46,389 nt of DNA, taken from Candidatus Aminicenantota bacterium (lineage in GTDB: Bacteria; Acidobacteriota; Aminicenantia; UBA2199). Where the stretch lies: assembly GCA_030610885.1 (NCBI GenBank), contig JAUWQW010000007.1, positions 1 through 46,389 of the forward strand, given 5' to 3'. The translations under genes were made by a program, and so were the position numbers. This document shows positions 8,125-15,497 of the stretch, piece after piece. Position 1 is the stretch's first letter. The number at the start of each line of letters is the position of its first letter. The notes below the pieces were generated by a model. It had not been told where the DNA came from. It saw only the letters and a program-made list of their open reading frames with translations, and ran no database searches.

Positions 8125-8733
8125 ATGTCTGAATCCAATATTTTAAATTCAAAACCCAAAATAACTGATTATGATTTTATAATAAAGATCATTCAATTTC
8201 TTGAATCAAAATTTGGCATAAGTTTCTTTATTACAACAATGGATTTTGATACCCTCTACAAATGGTGGGAAAAGAAGATTCCTTTTAAAATTATTGAAGA
8301 ATCAATTTCAAATGTTATTAATAGATGGAATTTAAAAAAAAGGAAAATTTACAGTTTTTCTAACTTTTCATATGAAGTAAGAAAAAATTATAAAGGATTT
8401 CTTGAATTAAATGTAAGTGTTGGAAAAAGGGAAGAAAAAAAAGAGGAGTATGATAAGATTGAAAAGTTTTTCAATAATTATCCACAAGAGTTAAAAAAAC
8501 TCAAAAAAGAATTCGAAAATGTTCATGAAAAATTCAAAAACAAAGAAAATATAGATATTGACAATATAAAAGAGAAATTATTAAGTTTATTTAAAGAGAA
8601 TAATGAATTAAACCTTAAAACACAGATTTTTTTAAGAAGCCTTGCGCCTGAATTGAGAAAACCTGAAATTGAAAAAAGATATAGAATAAATTATCTTTTA
8701 AATAAGTTCAAAATCCCTGATTTTGATATATAA
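8125..8733 (+). CDS. Unknown protein with a conserved-looking N-terminal helical domain
   Basis: 202 residues, lysine- and glutamate-rich, with no signal peptide or membrane segment. The N-terminal half (about 15-95) contains FDTLYKWWEKKIPFKIIEES then NVINRW and FSNFSYEVRKNY. This looks like a helical domain whose pattern (W..kgIPl..V...I...f) I associate loosely with uncharacterised proteins of Acidobacteriota-like genomes. Residues about 105-165 are probably coiled coil. It follows coaX by 23 bases in the same direction, without an evident ribosome binding site, and is the last gene of the plus-strand run. No function can be assigned. Confidence 0.6.
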   Translation: MSESNILNSKPKITDYDFIIKIIQFLESKFGISFFITTMDFDTLYKWWEKKIPFKIIEESISNVINRWNLKKRKIYSFSNFSYEVRKNYKGFLELNVSVGKREEKKEEYDKIEKFFNNYPQELKKLKKEFENVHEKFKNKENIDIDNIKEKLLSLFKENNELNLKTQIFLRSLAPELRKPEIEKRYRINYLLNKFKIPDFDI

Positions 8734-8807
8734 AGTCGCAGATGTATACATACAAGCAATTCCATTTGGATCTATTCTTTAAAACAGGAATCAATTTTAT
8801 TTTTCCT

Positions 8808-9200
8808 CTAATTTAATTTTTCATTATCATCAAAAAAGCTTTCAATTAAATCAATCAATTCTTTTTCATCAAAGACTCTCGAAATATAACCATTAGGACC
8901 AATTCCTTTAAATTCCACCCTCTTTTTCTTTTTAAAGTCATCAGAAATAAATATGATGGGTTTAGAGAAGAATGGCCTCACCCTTTGAGCTGTTTCAATG
9001 CCATTCATTCTACCTCCCAATTTTAAACCAATAAAAATAACATCAGGAGTTTTTTTCTTTATTCTTTTCTCAACATCTTCTCCCCTTGCTAATATTCCAT
9101 CTATAATATAACCTGATCTCTTTAAAGCCATTCTTAAAGCAGCTGCCGGTGTACTCTCATTCTCAACGATCATTATCTTTCTTCTATATTTAACCTTCAT
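8808..9200 (-). CDS. Stand-alone receiver-like protein lacking the phospho-acceptor aspartate
   Basis: 130 residues with the CheY-like order of strands and helices. Key residues are altered: the acidic pair is E13-N14 (IVENES), the phospho-acceptor position in DVIFIGLKLGG is glycine 58, the switch Ser is kept (S86, IFISDD), and the conserved lysine is arginine 108 (GYISRVF). It should therefore fold as a receiver but not be phosphorylated normally. No output domain follows. The ATG has a perfect AGGAGG site, so the gene looks active. It lies 78 bases after the pseudo-ATPase gene and may be in the same transcript; a link with that transporter is inference. Confidence 0.75.
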   Translation of the reverse strand: MKVKYRRKIMIVENESTPAAALRMALKRSGYIIDGILARGEDVEKRIKKKTPDVIFIGLKLGGRMNGIETAQRVRPFFSKPIIFISDDFKKKKRVEFKGIGPNGYISRVFDEKELIDLIESFFDDNEKLN

Positions 9201-9278
9201 ATTTCCTCCTTTTTGCTTTTTCCATATTTTTTCTGTAGTTTTAATTTATAAAACCTATGCTTTTCTAAAAGAATATTT

Positions 9279-9974
9279 TCAATTCAAATACTTTCTGTAT
9301 AATGCCATCATATCCATTTCTTTTAAATGTTCTGAAATTATAGGCTCTGCAGGCATAAGGCTACCATTCTTAATAAAGCTTACTCTATCAGCAATATTAT
9401 ATACATAAAATATATTGCCAGTTAAATATAAAATAGCTTTATCTTTCTGTTTCATTTCCTCAAGTAATATGTTAAATTTCAGTTCAAACTCCTTATCTTC
9501 ACCTCTTATAAAATCATTAATTACAATATTATTTTCATCATTCATCAATGAAATAGCCAAATAAACTGCCTTAAAATCAATAAGATTCGAATTCTTTATT
9601 TTTATATTTAAATCCTTTTCAAACAAATTAAATTGAAACAGAATCTCAAGAACTCTATTCTTTAAATTTATGTTATTACCACATATGTAATCAATAAAAT
9701 TATTCAAAGTAACCTCAATCTCAAAATCACCTATATCTTCAATATGGTTCACTGATGAAATATATTTTTTTTCAGATTCAGTCACATCATTCGAATCAAC
9801 AAAGATCTTACCTTTATTTATTTTTCTGAATCCTTCAAGTATTTCAAAAAGAGTTTCCAAACATTGTTCTTCTTTACATATCAAACAATATATCTCTCCA
9901 TTTTCTATTCCCATATTAAGATCATTCAATAATGATCCATTTTCACCATATTCCAAATGTTCTATTTTAATCAT
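9279..9974 (-). CDS. ABC ATPase-fold protein with all nucleotide-binding motifs lost
   Basis: 231 residues aligning along the whole length of an ABC-2-type ATPase (GEIYCLI, LFEILEGF, GKIFVDSNDV, IADRVSFIKNGSL). The Walker A position reads CKEEQCLET (33-41) with no glycines or lysine; the signature region reads NLIDF; Walker B reads VINDFIRGED (Asn153 for Asp, Asp154 for Glu); the H-loop His is replaced in LTGNIF. It is unlikely to bind ATP. The frame is intact and its start overlaps the end of the permease gene by four bases (ATGA). I infer a pseudo-ATPase acting as a structural or regulatory partner of that permease. Confidence 0.75.
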   Translation of the reverse strand: MIKIEHLEYGENGSLLNDLNMGIENGEIYCLICKEEQCLETLFEILEGFRKINKGKIFVDSNDVTESEKKYISSVNHIEDIGDFEIEVTLNNFIDYICGNNINLKNRVLEILFQFNLFEKDLNIKIKNSNLIDFKAVYLAISLMNDENNIVINDFIRGEDKEFELKFNILLEEMKQKDKAILYLTGNIFYVYNIADRVSFIKNGSLMPAEPIISEHLKEMDMMALYRKYLN

Positions 9975-11314
9975 TTCTTATAAATTAGATTTCTTAATCG
10001 AAAATAAGAAATTCCAATAAGTATTATGCAGTAACACATTATAATCAAGATCCCATATAAATAAGTTTCAGGTAAATGATTTTTTGCTCCGAAAATATTC
10101 TCATTATGTTTAACAAAGGGTTCTATCTTCTGGCTTCTCTTTATATACATTTTTTGAATGTAATACTCAAGAAACTCTCTCCTCAAATTTATGATATAAT
10201 CATAAAAACCTAAATATCCATAAAAACCCTGACCAGATATTTCATGTGATACAAATGAATAATAAAGAGAAGGATATAATAATGAACTTTTTTCATAATA
10301 ATTTATCAAATTTCTAAGCTTTTTTCTAAGCATCATTTCCCGACTTACATTTAGCATGAATTCGTTCTTCCTGTATTCCTTAGCAAGTTTTATATTTATA
10401 GGTTGAATTTTAGTTAACGAATCTTTTTTCTTAAGAAGCAGTTCCAGTCCTCTTTTTTCAAAATCCATTAAAGTTTTTAGCTTTTTTATATTTATCTTTT
10501 CATTTGTCGGAAGCTTTTGAGATTCATTAAACAAGTAAACACGATTAATCTCAGGGATTAAAAAAATTGATACAAACCAGAATAAGAAAACCCACATATA
10601 AGTAATCATTTCAAATTTTGATAGAACTTTTATTAAACTTCCAATACAAAAGAAAAAATTTAGAAACAAGAGAGTATATAGGAGAAAGGGTAAAATATAA
10701 GGTATATTTTGAACATGAAGAGAAATGCCCTTTATTAAGGTAAAAAAGTAAACAAACTCAAACAGGAGAACAAAAATCATATTCAGCCAAAAGAGTCTTG
10801 AAAAAAGTGCCTTAAAAAACACTCTCTTTAAATCCATTTGCTTCAAAACAAATCTCATATAATTCTTACTTTCAATCACTCCAGCGCCCATATAAATCAT
10901 AAACAAACTTCCGAATAGAAACACAATCCCTGAAAAATCCTTAAAACTCCCCTTTTGAGTAAACAAATTTTTACCCTTAAAAGAATGATATATTTTCAAT
11001 ATCTCAAGAGTATCAACATTAGATTCAATATCCTTGAATACAGTACTGTTTGTAAAAAAAACAGTAACAGGAGAAAGCTCATAAAGTACCCTGAATCCAT
11101 ATCCTCCATATTGTGTATAATTTGTATATTGTTTGACTTTCTGTTTTTCATAAGCAATAAAATTCTCTTTTTTGTTTAAAAATCCCATATATTCACTAAT
11201 CCCAACAGATATATAATAAAGAGAAAGGACAAATAAAAAGATTACAAACAGGTTCACCTTTTTATCTCTAAAAATACGCAAAAATTCATATCTTAAAAAT
11301 CTCATACAATTCAA
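9971..11314 (-). CDS. ABC-2-type membrane permease
   Basis: 447 residues. One membrane segment near the N-terminus (about 20-37) follows RYEFLRIFRDKKVN, the usual start of ABC-2 permeases. A large extracytoplasmic loop, a cluster of helices (about 125-255), another long soluble loop with LTKIQPINIKLAKEYRKNEF (about 280-390), and a final helix before YFRLRNLIYKK complete it. This layout resembles DUF3526-type permeases for exporter-like ABC systems. Its only nearby partner is the motif-less ABC protein overlapping its end. The substrate is unknown. It is separated from the upstream gene by the 15-bp hairpin at 11344-11378. Confidence 0.72.
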   Translation of the reverse strand: MNCMRFLRYEFLRIFRDKKVNLFVIFLFVLSLYYISVGISEYMGFLNKKENFIAYEKQKVKQYTNYTQYGGYGFRVLYELSPVTVFFTNSTVFKDIESNVDTLEILKIYHSFKGKNLFTQKGSFKDFSGIVFLFGSLFMIYMGAGVIESKNYMRFVLKQMDLKRVFFKALFSRLFWLNMIFVLLFEFVYFFTLIKGISLHVQNIPYILPFLLYTLLFLNFFFCIGSLIKVLSKFEMITYMWVFLFWFVSIFLIPEINRVYLFNESQKLPTNEKINIKKLKTLMDFEKRGLELLLKKKDSLTKIQPINIKLAKEYRKNEFMLNVSREMMLRKKLRNLINYYEKSSLLYPSLYYSFVSHEISGQGFYGYLGFYDYIINLRREFLEYYIQKMYIKRSQKIEPFVKHNENIFGAKNHLPETYLYGILIIMCYCIILIGISYFRLRNLIYKK

Positions 11315-11343
11315 TCATATTTATCTTACCAGATATCCCGAAT

Positions 11344-11378
11344 TTAATCAAAGGGCAGTCTCACTGCCCTTTGATTAA
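11344..11378. terminator. Perfect 15-bp hairpin after the 11.4-12.0 kb gene
   Basis: TTAATCAAAGGGCAG (11344-11358), loop TCTCA, and the exact complement (11364-11378). The stop codon of the minus-strand gene (11375-11377) lies inside the stem. A proper T-tract is missing on the minus strand, so it may attenuate or protect RNA ends rather than fully terminate. It lies 30 bases upstream of the permease start. Confidence 0.6.
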
Positions 11379-12001
11379 ATACTATAGAAAACAAGAGTAG
11401 CATAGTTCCCATAAAGACCTAAAATATTGTATTGCTGCAATAAGCTCCAGAAAAGTTTAATATCAGGTTTTTGTTTCATTAAAATTTCTTTTTTTATCTC
11501 TTTTAGTGTTGATAAAATCGAATCCATATCATTAACACTCTTCTCATACACACCTGCTACATCTCCTTTTTTAAGCAATTCTGATACCTCAGCCATAATT
11601 TCCTTATTAAGATGGTTCTTTTCTGCAAATGATTCATAATCAAATTTAGCATAACTCTCAGCCTCGCCCTTTTCATCACATATGATTTTACCAAAATTCA
11701 TTGCATCCGAATAATGAATCCTGGCCTTTTCCAGCTTAAAGATCGCTGATTCAGTAAGCTTAAAAACATAATCAAAATCAAATGCCATTTTTTCAGCAAT
11801 TTCAACCTCATTTAATAACAATAAAACATCGGAATTGGACTGAAGAAACAGAGATGTACCCTCAATAATCAGATCATTCTGATCGGATTTGTAATCGCAT
11901 GGGGGGTAATTCAATGCAATTATAGCATGAAGATACGTATAAGCTAATAAAATTACCACTAGCACAACAAATATTTTCAAAAAATTCCTTTTCTTTAACA
12001 T
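11375..12001 (-). CDS. Unknown membrane-anchored protein
   Basis: 208 residues from the ATG at 12001, which has AAGGAG at 8-base spacing; a TTG 36 bases upstream lacks one. After MLKKRNFLK a single hydrophobic helix (about 10-29) should anchor or export it, followed by an extracytoplasmic, mostly helical domain with three cysteines (NYPPCDYKSDQ, KIICDEKGE) and many acidic residues. The helical pattern recalls four-helix sensor domains, but I cannot name a family. It may be co-transcribed with the 56-residue gene 152 bases upstream; a dyad at 12059-12075 could mark separate control. Confidence 0.55.
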   Translation of the reverse strand: MLKKRNFLKIFVVLVVILLAYTYLHAIIALNYPPCDYKSDQNDLIIEGTSLFLQSNSDVLLLLNEVEIAEKMAFDFDYVFKLTESAIFKLEKARIHYSDAMNFGKIICDEKGEAESYAKFDYESFAEKNHLNKEIMAEVSELLKKGDVAGVYEKSVNDMDSILSTLKEIKKEILMKQKPDIKLFWSLLQQYNILGLYGNYATLVFYSI

Positions 12002-12058
12002 TTTTTTTCTCCTTATTAATTTAATTTCTTTGTTCAATTACAATATAGATTATAAAAA

Positions 12059-12075
12059 AGATAAATTGATTATCT
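12059..12075. promoter_or_regulatory. Inverted repeat AGATAA-N5-TTATCT
   Basis: A 6-bp inverted repeat with a 5-base spacer lies about 60-75 bases upstream of the ATG at 12001, next to a minus-strand TATAAT-like sequence. It could be an operator for the membrane-anchored protein gene. Evidence is position and symmetry only. Confidence 0.3.
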
Positions 12076-12153
12076 ATGGAGGAATAAAAACATCTATCAT
12101 TTGTCAGTCTTTTTCATTCTAATTTAAAGTTATTTAAATTGCATAACCTTGAA

Positions 12154-12324
12154 TTAAAAATCTTTTATACTTTCAAAATATTCTTTAGTTCTTAAAATTT
12201 TTTCCAGTTTCTGTCTTGAAATTCCATAATTCTTTTCTAATTTATCAATATTATAATATTCATCATATTTTTCTTTATTAATTTCTTTTAAATCTTTTAA
12301 CTTTTTTTTTAAATCTTTACTCAT
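12154..12324 (-). CDS. 56-residue helix-turn-helix-like protein under sigma-54 control
   Basis: Reading the minus strand from ATG (12324-12322) to TAA gives 56 codons. It begins MSKDLKKKLKDLKEINKEKY and ends EYFESIKDF. The middle, LEKNYGISRQKLEKILR, matches the helix-turn-helix rhythm (helix, GIS turn, recognition helix) of Fis/transposase-type DNA-binding motifs. GGAG lies 6 bases before the ATG. It has no signal peptide and is strongly charged. A consensus sigma-54 promoter lies about 58 bases upstream, with three enhancer-like dyads beyond. The regulatory effort spent on so small a gene argues that it is real. I infer a small DNA- or RNA-binding regulator, or a leader for the downstream membrane protein gene. 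Confidence 0.65.
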   Translation of the reverse strand: MSKDLKKKLKDLKEINKEKYDEYYNIDKLEKNYGISRQKLEKILRTKEYFESIKDF

Positions 12325-12381
12325 TTTTTACTCCTAAATCATAATTTCGCCTTTTTATAATTTTTATCATATTAAACACAT

Positions 12382-12397
12382 AGCAATTTTTATGCCA
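12382..12397 (-). promoter_or_regulatory. Sigma-54 (RpoN) promoter, TGGCAT-N5-TTGCT
   Basis: On the minus strand TTGGCAT, AAAAA, TTGCT run from 12398 to 12382, with GG and GC exactly 10 bases apart and the preferred pyrimidine before TGGCA. The start point is expected near 12371, about 47 bases before the 56-residue gene. Three dyads lie 110-285 bases upstream of that start, the usual place for NtrC-type activators. Confidence 0.8.
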
Positions 12398-12422
12398 ACT
12401 TTTCTAAAAAAACCCTTATCAT

Positions 12423-12440
12423 TTGATATCAAGGATTTCC
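12423..12440. repeat. Element TTGATATCAA-RG-N2-3-TTTCC, copy 1
   Basis: The palindrome TTGATATCAA (12423-12432) is followed by GGATTTCC. A near-identical element lies at 12607-12625. Copy 1 sits between the sigma-54 promoter and the first dyad, where a bending protein such as IHF would be expected; TATCAA-N4-TT matches all but the last base of the IHF core consensus. Confidence 0.4.
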
Positions 12441-12481
12441 AGCTTTTTTCATATTTTTTTTATTCATACAATCTATATTAA

Positions 12482-12502
12482 TGTGTTAAGTATCTTTACA
12501 CA
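12482..12502 (-). promoter_or_regulatory. Enhancer-like dyad 1 (TGTGTTAAG..CTTTACACA)
   Basis: A 21-bp imperfect palindrome, TGTGTTAA-N5-TTTACACA, is the copy closest to the sigma-54 promoter. It has one arm mismatch relative to copy 2. It has no T-tract and stands in a set of three, which suggests protein binding rather than termination. Confidence 0.65.
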
Positions 12503-12563
12503 ACAATTTTATAAAAAGCTTTAAAGCATTTGACAATGAGGGTTTATAAAATTCAGCCTAAAT

Positions 12564-12584
12564 TGTGTAAATTTTCTTTACACA
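12564..12584 (-). promoter_or_regulatory. Enhancer-like dyad 2 (TGTGTAAA-N5-TTTACACA)
   Basis: A perfect 8-bp inverted repeat with a 5-base spacer, starting 82 bases from dyad 1. It is the most symmetrical of the three and defines the consensus. Confidence 0.7.
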
Positions 12585-12606
12585 TCGCAAATACAATCAA
12601 TAATAC

Positions 12607-12625
12607 TTGATATCAAAGGCTTTCC
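12607..12625. repeat. Element TTGATATCAA-RG-N2-3-TTTCC, copy 2
   Basis: TTGATATCAA (12607-12616) followed by AGGCTTTCC, matching the element at 12423-12440. It lies between dyads 2 and 3, so the region has an alternating arrangement of two kinds of site. Confidence 0.4.
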
Positions 12626-12634
12626 AAAAAATAA

Positions 12635-12655
12635 AGTGTAAAATATCTTTACACA
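12635..12655 (-). promoter_or_regulatory. Enhancer-like dyad 3 (AGTGTAAAATATCTTTACACA form)
   Basis: Third copy of the dyad, with GTGTAAA and TTTACAC arms intact and only the outermost pair lost. It begins 71 bases from dyad 2 and 51 bases before the stop codon of the ABC ATPase gene. Confidence 0.65.
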
Positions 12656-12664
12656 ATCATCTCC

Positions 12665-12684
12665 AAACACGAGAATAAAACATC
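12665..12684 (+). repeat. 20-bp direct repeat, left copy (flanks the ABC gene pair)
   Basis: The sequence AAACACGAGAATAAAACATC recurs at 15405-15424 with one difference (G to A). The two copies bracket exactly the ABC ATPase and permease genes, suggesting that they mark the borders of an inserted or recombined block. Confidence 0.5.
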
Positions 12685-12705
12685 GGGAATACTTTAAATT
12701 ATTTT

Positions 12706-13488
12706 CTAATCATTTTTGCTTTTAATAGCAGAAATAATGTTCTCTGCAATTTGCTGGAGATTCTCATAATGAATCAACCTTTTAAATATAGATTCCAGAG
12801 AGGGAAGCTGCATAAGATCTTTTAATTGAGTTACTGAGTTATCTGCAAGAATAACTCCCTTATCTATGATAATAACACGATCACATATTTTTTCAACAAC
12901 TTCCAGAATATGAGATGAATATATGATGATCTTTCCCTGTTTGGAAAACTGTCTTAAAATATCTTTAAATATTAACATAGTTGAGGTATCAAGTCCTGAT
13001 AAGGGTTCATCTAATAAAAGGATGTCCGGATTATGTATCAAAGAAGCTACAATTAATATTTTTTGCCGCATGCCTTTTGAATAATTAGATATGGGAAGAT
13101 GCATATCTATGGATAAGCCCAATTGCTCCATCAAATAATCTATTTTTTTGTTTAAGATCTTTTCAGGAATAAGCCGCAATCTACCAACCAGTTGAAGATA
13201 TTCTTTACCACTCAAATGAGAATATAACTCAGCCTGCTCAGGAATATACCCTATTCTCTTTTTATATTCAAAAATGTTTTGATCAATATCCGATCCATTG
13301 AATAATATTTGTCCTGAATTGGGTTCCAGCAAGCCTGAAAGCATTTTAATTGTAGTAGTTTTTCCTGCTCCATTGGGACCAAGATACCCCAGTATTTCAT
13401 AAGGTTTAGCAACAAAACTTATACTATTAACAACTGGTATATTATTATATTTTTTAGTAATTTTTCTTATCTCTAATATTTTATTCAT
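12706..13488 (-). CDS. ABC transporter ATP-binding protein (ABC-2 type)
   Basis: 260 residues with all motifs intact: Walker A GPNGAGKTT (37-45), Q-loop in GYIPEQAELY, signature YSKGM (136-140), Walker B ILLLDEP (D160, E161), D-loop SGLD and H-loop SSHILE. It powers the membrane protein encoded just upstream (40-base gap), most likely for export or for moving a lipid or natural product. The gene ends 51 bases from the third enhancer-like dyad. The block's GC content looks slightly higher than that of its neighbours, and direct repeats bound it. Confidence 0.9.
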   Translation of the reverse strand: MNKILEIRKITKKYNNIPVVNSISFVAKPYEILGYLGPNGAGKTTTIKMLSGLLEPNSGQILFNGSDIDQNIFEYKKRIGYIPEQAELYSHLSGKEYLQLVGRLRLIPEKILNKKIDYLMEQLGLSIDMHLPISNYSKGMRQKILIVASLIHNPDILLLDEPLSGLDTSTMLIFKDILRQFSKQGKIIIYSSHILEVVEKICDRVIIIDKGVILADNSVTQLKDLMQLPSLESIFKRLIHYENLQQIAENIISAIKSKND

Positions 13489-13528
13489 CTTTTCCTCAAA
13501 AGTTTCTGTCCATTTCCATAAGCTTCAA

Positions 13529-15250
13529 TTAATCCAGCCCTAATGTTAACATTACAGATTCAGGCTCTTCCTCATATATGAGATGAAGCTCTTTAATTTT
13601 ATAATTTTCGTAAAACCTTAAACCCAAATACATAATAAACGCTATTGAAAAGAAAAACACATAATAATGTGGATTATTCAATAAATAGACTCCCAACTTA
13701 GACAATGAAAAGAAATATCCAAAAAATCCTAAAACCAGATATGGCCAAAAATATTTAAGTTTAAGTTTTCCTGGAACGTATTCAGATGCAAAAGGGAGTT
13801 TCCTGAAATTAATAAAACACACTTCCAATAATAACAGAGCGATGAATAAACAATAAAGTGTGTGATATATAGCAAGCTTCATGCCCCAGAAGTAATGATA
13901 AAGAGGATAAGTAATAATGGCTAAAGGTAAAACCGAAGAAAAAATGAGACCCTTTTTAAAGCCCTTTATATAATTTTTGATCTGTATAAGTTCACTGATT
14001 TTAAAAATCCAATTAGCTTCAAGCATGATAGGATATATAACAATCAGCCTCAATCCAACAATCAAAAAAAAGTATAAACCTATTGGAATAGATACAAAAT
14101 AAAAATTGACAGACCAAAAAAAGCTCTCTCCCTCTTTTATATATATGTGGATAAATCTACTAATAAAAAAACTAATGGGAAATGCTAAATACAATATCAA
14201 TTTTAACTTATGCTCCTTGCTTCTTTTTAGTGTTTTAATATAAAACATGAAAATTGCATACTGAACAGGATGTTTTAAAAAAAGCTGCTGAAATATATGT
14301 TTTAAATACTTGAACAAAGATATATATTTTATTCTTTTTTGATTCACAGCATAATTTTTCAGGTATCTCCTTAAGCTGATTGGAACAGCTGTCAAGTACA
14401 AGGCAACTAAAAGAAACACTGCAATAAGGCCAATCATACAATTTCTTTCCAATATTGGATCTGTTTTGCAAATCATGTGGTTATAAATCCCGGTAAACCA
14501 TAATGGGGGATAATAATCCATAAAATTGGAAGCATTATCCTTTAATGAAGGCAATGATTTATATACCATTGGAAACCACACAAATACAGATAGAAAGCCT
14601 AAAAGCAGAGTAAACTGAAAAAAAGCAGATACCTTTTTAAAGATTTCCCTTTTAAACAAAATCATTAAAAGACTTTGTATGAATGCAACTGCAAAAAAAA
14701 CAAATAGACTCCCCAACAAATTGGATAAATAATGAGCCAGTCCTCCAAAAAAAGGATTGAAATTGGGCAAGTTACCAGGATAAAAAATGAATATAAGGGT
14801 TGAAAAAATATTCAATATAGTTGATATGATCACTATAAAAATAAGCAAACTAAAAAATTTTGCTACAAACAACACTCTTGCTCTAACTGGTAATGATATT
14901 AAATTAATATAATCCATACGGTCTAAGAAAATTTTATCCCAGTTTGAAATAGTAATTACACCAATTAAAGCCATATTAAGGCTTAAAATCAATGTTTCTT
15001 GCAACCAAAGGTCTGAAACAGAGAGATTGAACATTTTGCTCCAGAGATATGGTGATAGTATTGTTTGGGAAATATATCCTATACTTACTGAAAAAATCAC
15101 CAGCAATACAATCTGCTGTTCTCTCTGTTGATTTTCAAACTTTAATAGATCATTGTAAAATAGACGCGTTAAAAAGTGTCTTGACAATGAATAAAATTGT
15201 CTGAGTTCATTGCTGATTGTTTTAAATATTTTCATATCTTTTAACAACAT
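13529..15250 (-). CDS. ABC transporter membrane protein, about 12-14 helices
   Basis: 573 residues, very hydrophobic. An N-terminal cytoplasmic stretch (about 1-45) is followed by two clusters of transmembrane helices (about 46-300 and 345-550) separated by a basic cytoplasmic linker. The internal stretch ISLPVRARVLFVAKFFSLL recalls the conserved region after the second helix of large ABC-2 exporters. It probably forms a complex with the ATPase encoded next. The substrate is not readable. No promoter is obvious on the minus strand within the 15.25-15.40 kb gap, which it shares with the divergent kinase gene. Confidence 0.75.
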   Translation of the reverse strand: MLLKDMKIFKTISNELRQFYSLSRHFLTRLFYNDLLKFENQQREQQIVLLVIFSVSIGYISQTILSPYLWSKMFNLSVSDLWLQETLILSLNMALIGVITISNWDKIFLDRMDYINLISLPVRARVLFVAKFFSLLIFIVIISTILNIFSTLIFIFYPGNLPNFNPFFGGLAHYLSNLLGSLFVFFAVAFIQSLLMILFKREIFKKVSAFFQFTLLLGFLSVFVWFPMVYKSLPSLKDNASNFMDYYPPLWFTGIYNHMICKTDPILERNCMIGLIAVFLLVALYLTAVPISLRRYLKNYAVNQKRIKYISLFKYLKHIFQQLFLKHPVQYAIFMFYIKTLKRSKEHKLKLILYLAFPISFFISRFIHIYIKEGESFFWSVNFYFVSIPIGLYFFLIVGLRLIVIYPIMLEANWIFKISELIQIKNYIKGFKKGLIFSSVLPLAIITYPLYHYFWGMKLAIYHTLYCLFIALLLLEVCFINFRKLPFASEYVPGKLKLKYFWPYLVLGFFGYFFSLSKLGVYLLNNPHYYVFFFSIAFIMYLGLRFYENYKIKELHLIYEEEPESVMLTLGLD

Positions 15251-15404
15251 TATATATATAACAAAGTATCTATAAACACTTTACATTATAGGACTTAAAG
15301 CCTTTATATGCAATATGTATGTTCCCTGTATTTCATATTAATATAGCTTTTTTAAGGTTTTTTCGTTCTGAATCTTGATTTAGAACATGTTTTAAAATAA
15401 GATA

Positions 15405-15424
15405 AAACACAAGAATAAAACATC
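15405..15424 (+). repeat. 20-bp direct repeat, right copy
   Basis: AAACACAAGAATAAAACATC, one base different from the copy at 12665-12684. It lies 11 bases before the -35 box of the kinase promoter. Confidence 0.5.
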
Positions 15425-15434
15425 ATAACGCCTC

Positions 15435-15463
15435 TTGACAGTTATATTTTAAGATTGTATATT
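15435..15463 (+). promoter_or_regulatory. Sigma-70 promoter of the kinase/regulator operon
   Basis: TTGACA (15435-15440), 17-base spacer, TATATT (15458-15463). The start point near 15470 lies downstream of an in-frame TTG at 15468, so the ATG at 15498 must be the start if this promoter is used. Confidence 0.7.
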
Positions 15464-15497
15464 AAATTTGTTTCAAATTGTATATAATTTTAACAAT

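Noticed and set aside
9279-9974. ABC protein considered a pseudogene
   Set aside because: The frame is intact over the full family length and coupled to the permease; motif loss without stops or frameshifts fits a pseudo-enzyme better.
12482-12655. Three dyads read as terminators of the ABC operon
   Set aside because: The stems are only 7-8 bp and AT-rich, none has a following T-tract on the minus strand, and they occur in a spaced set upstream of a sigma-54 promoter.
12482-12655. Three regularly placed repeats considered as a CRISPR array
   Set aside because: The units are palindromic 21-mers with spacings of 82 and 71 bases and imperfect identity, and no cas gene is present.
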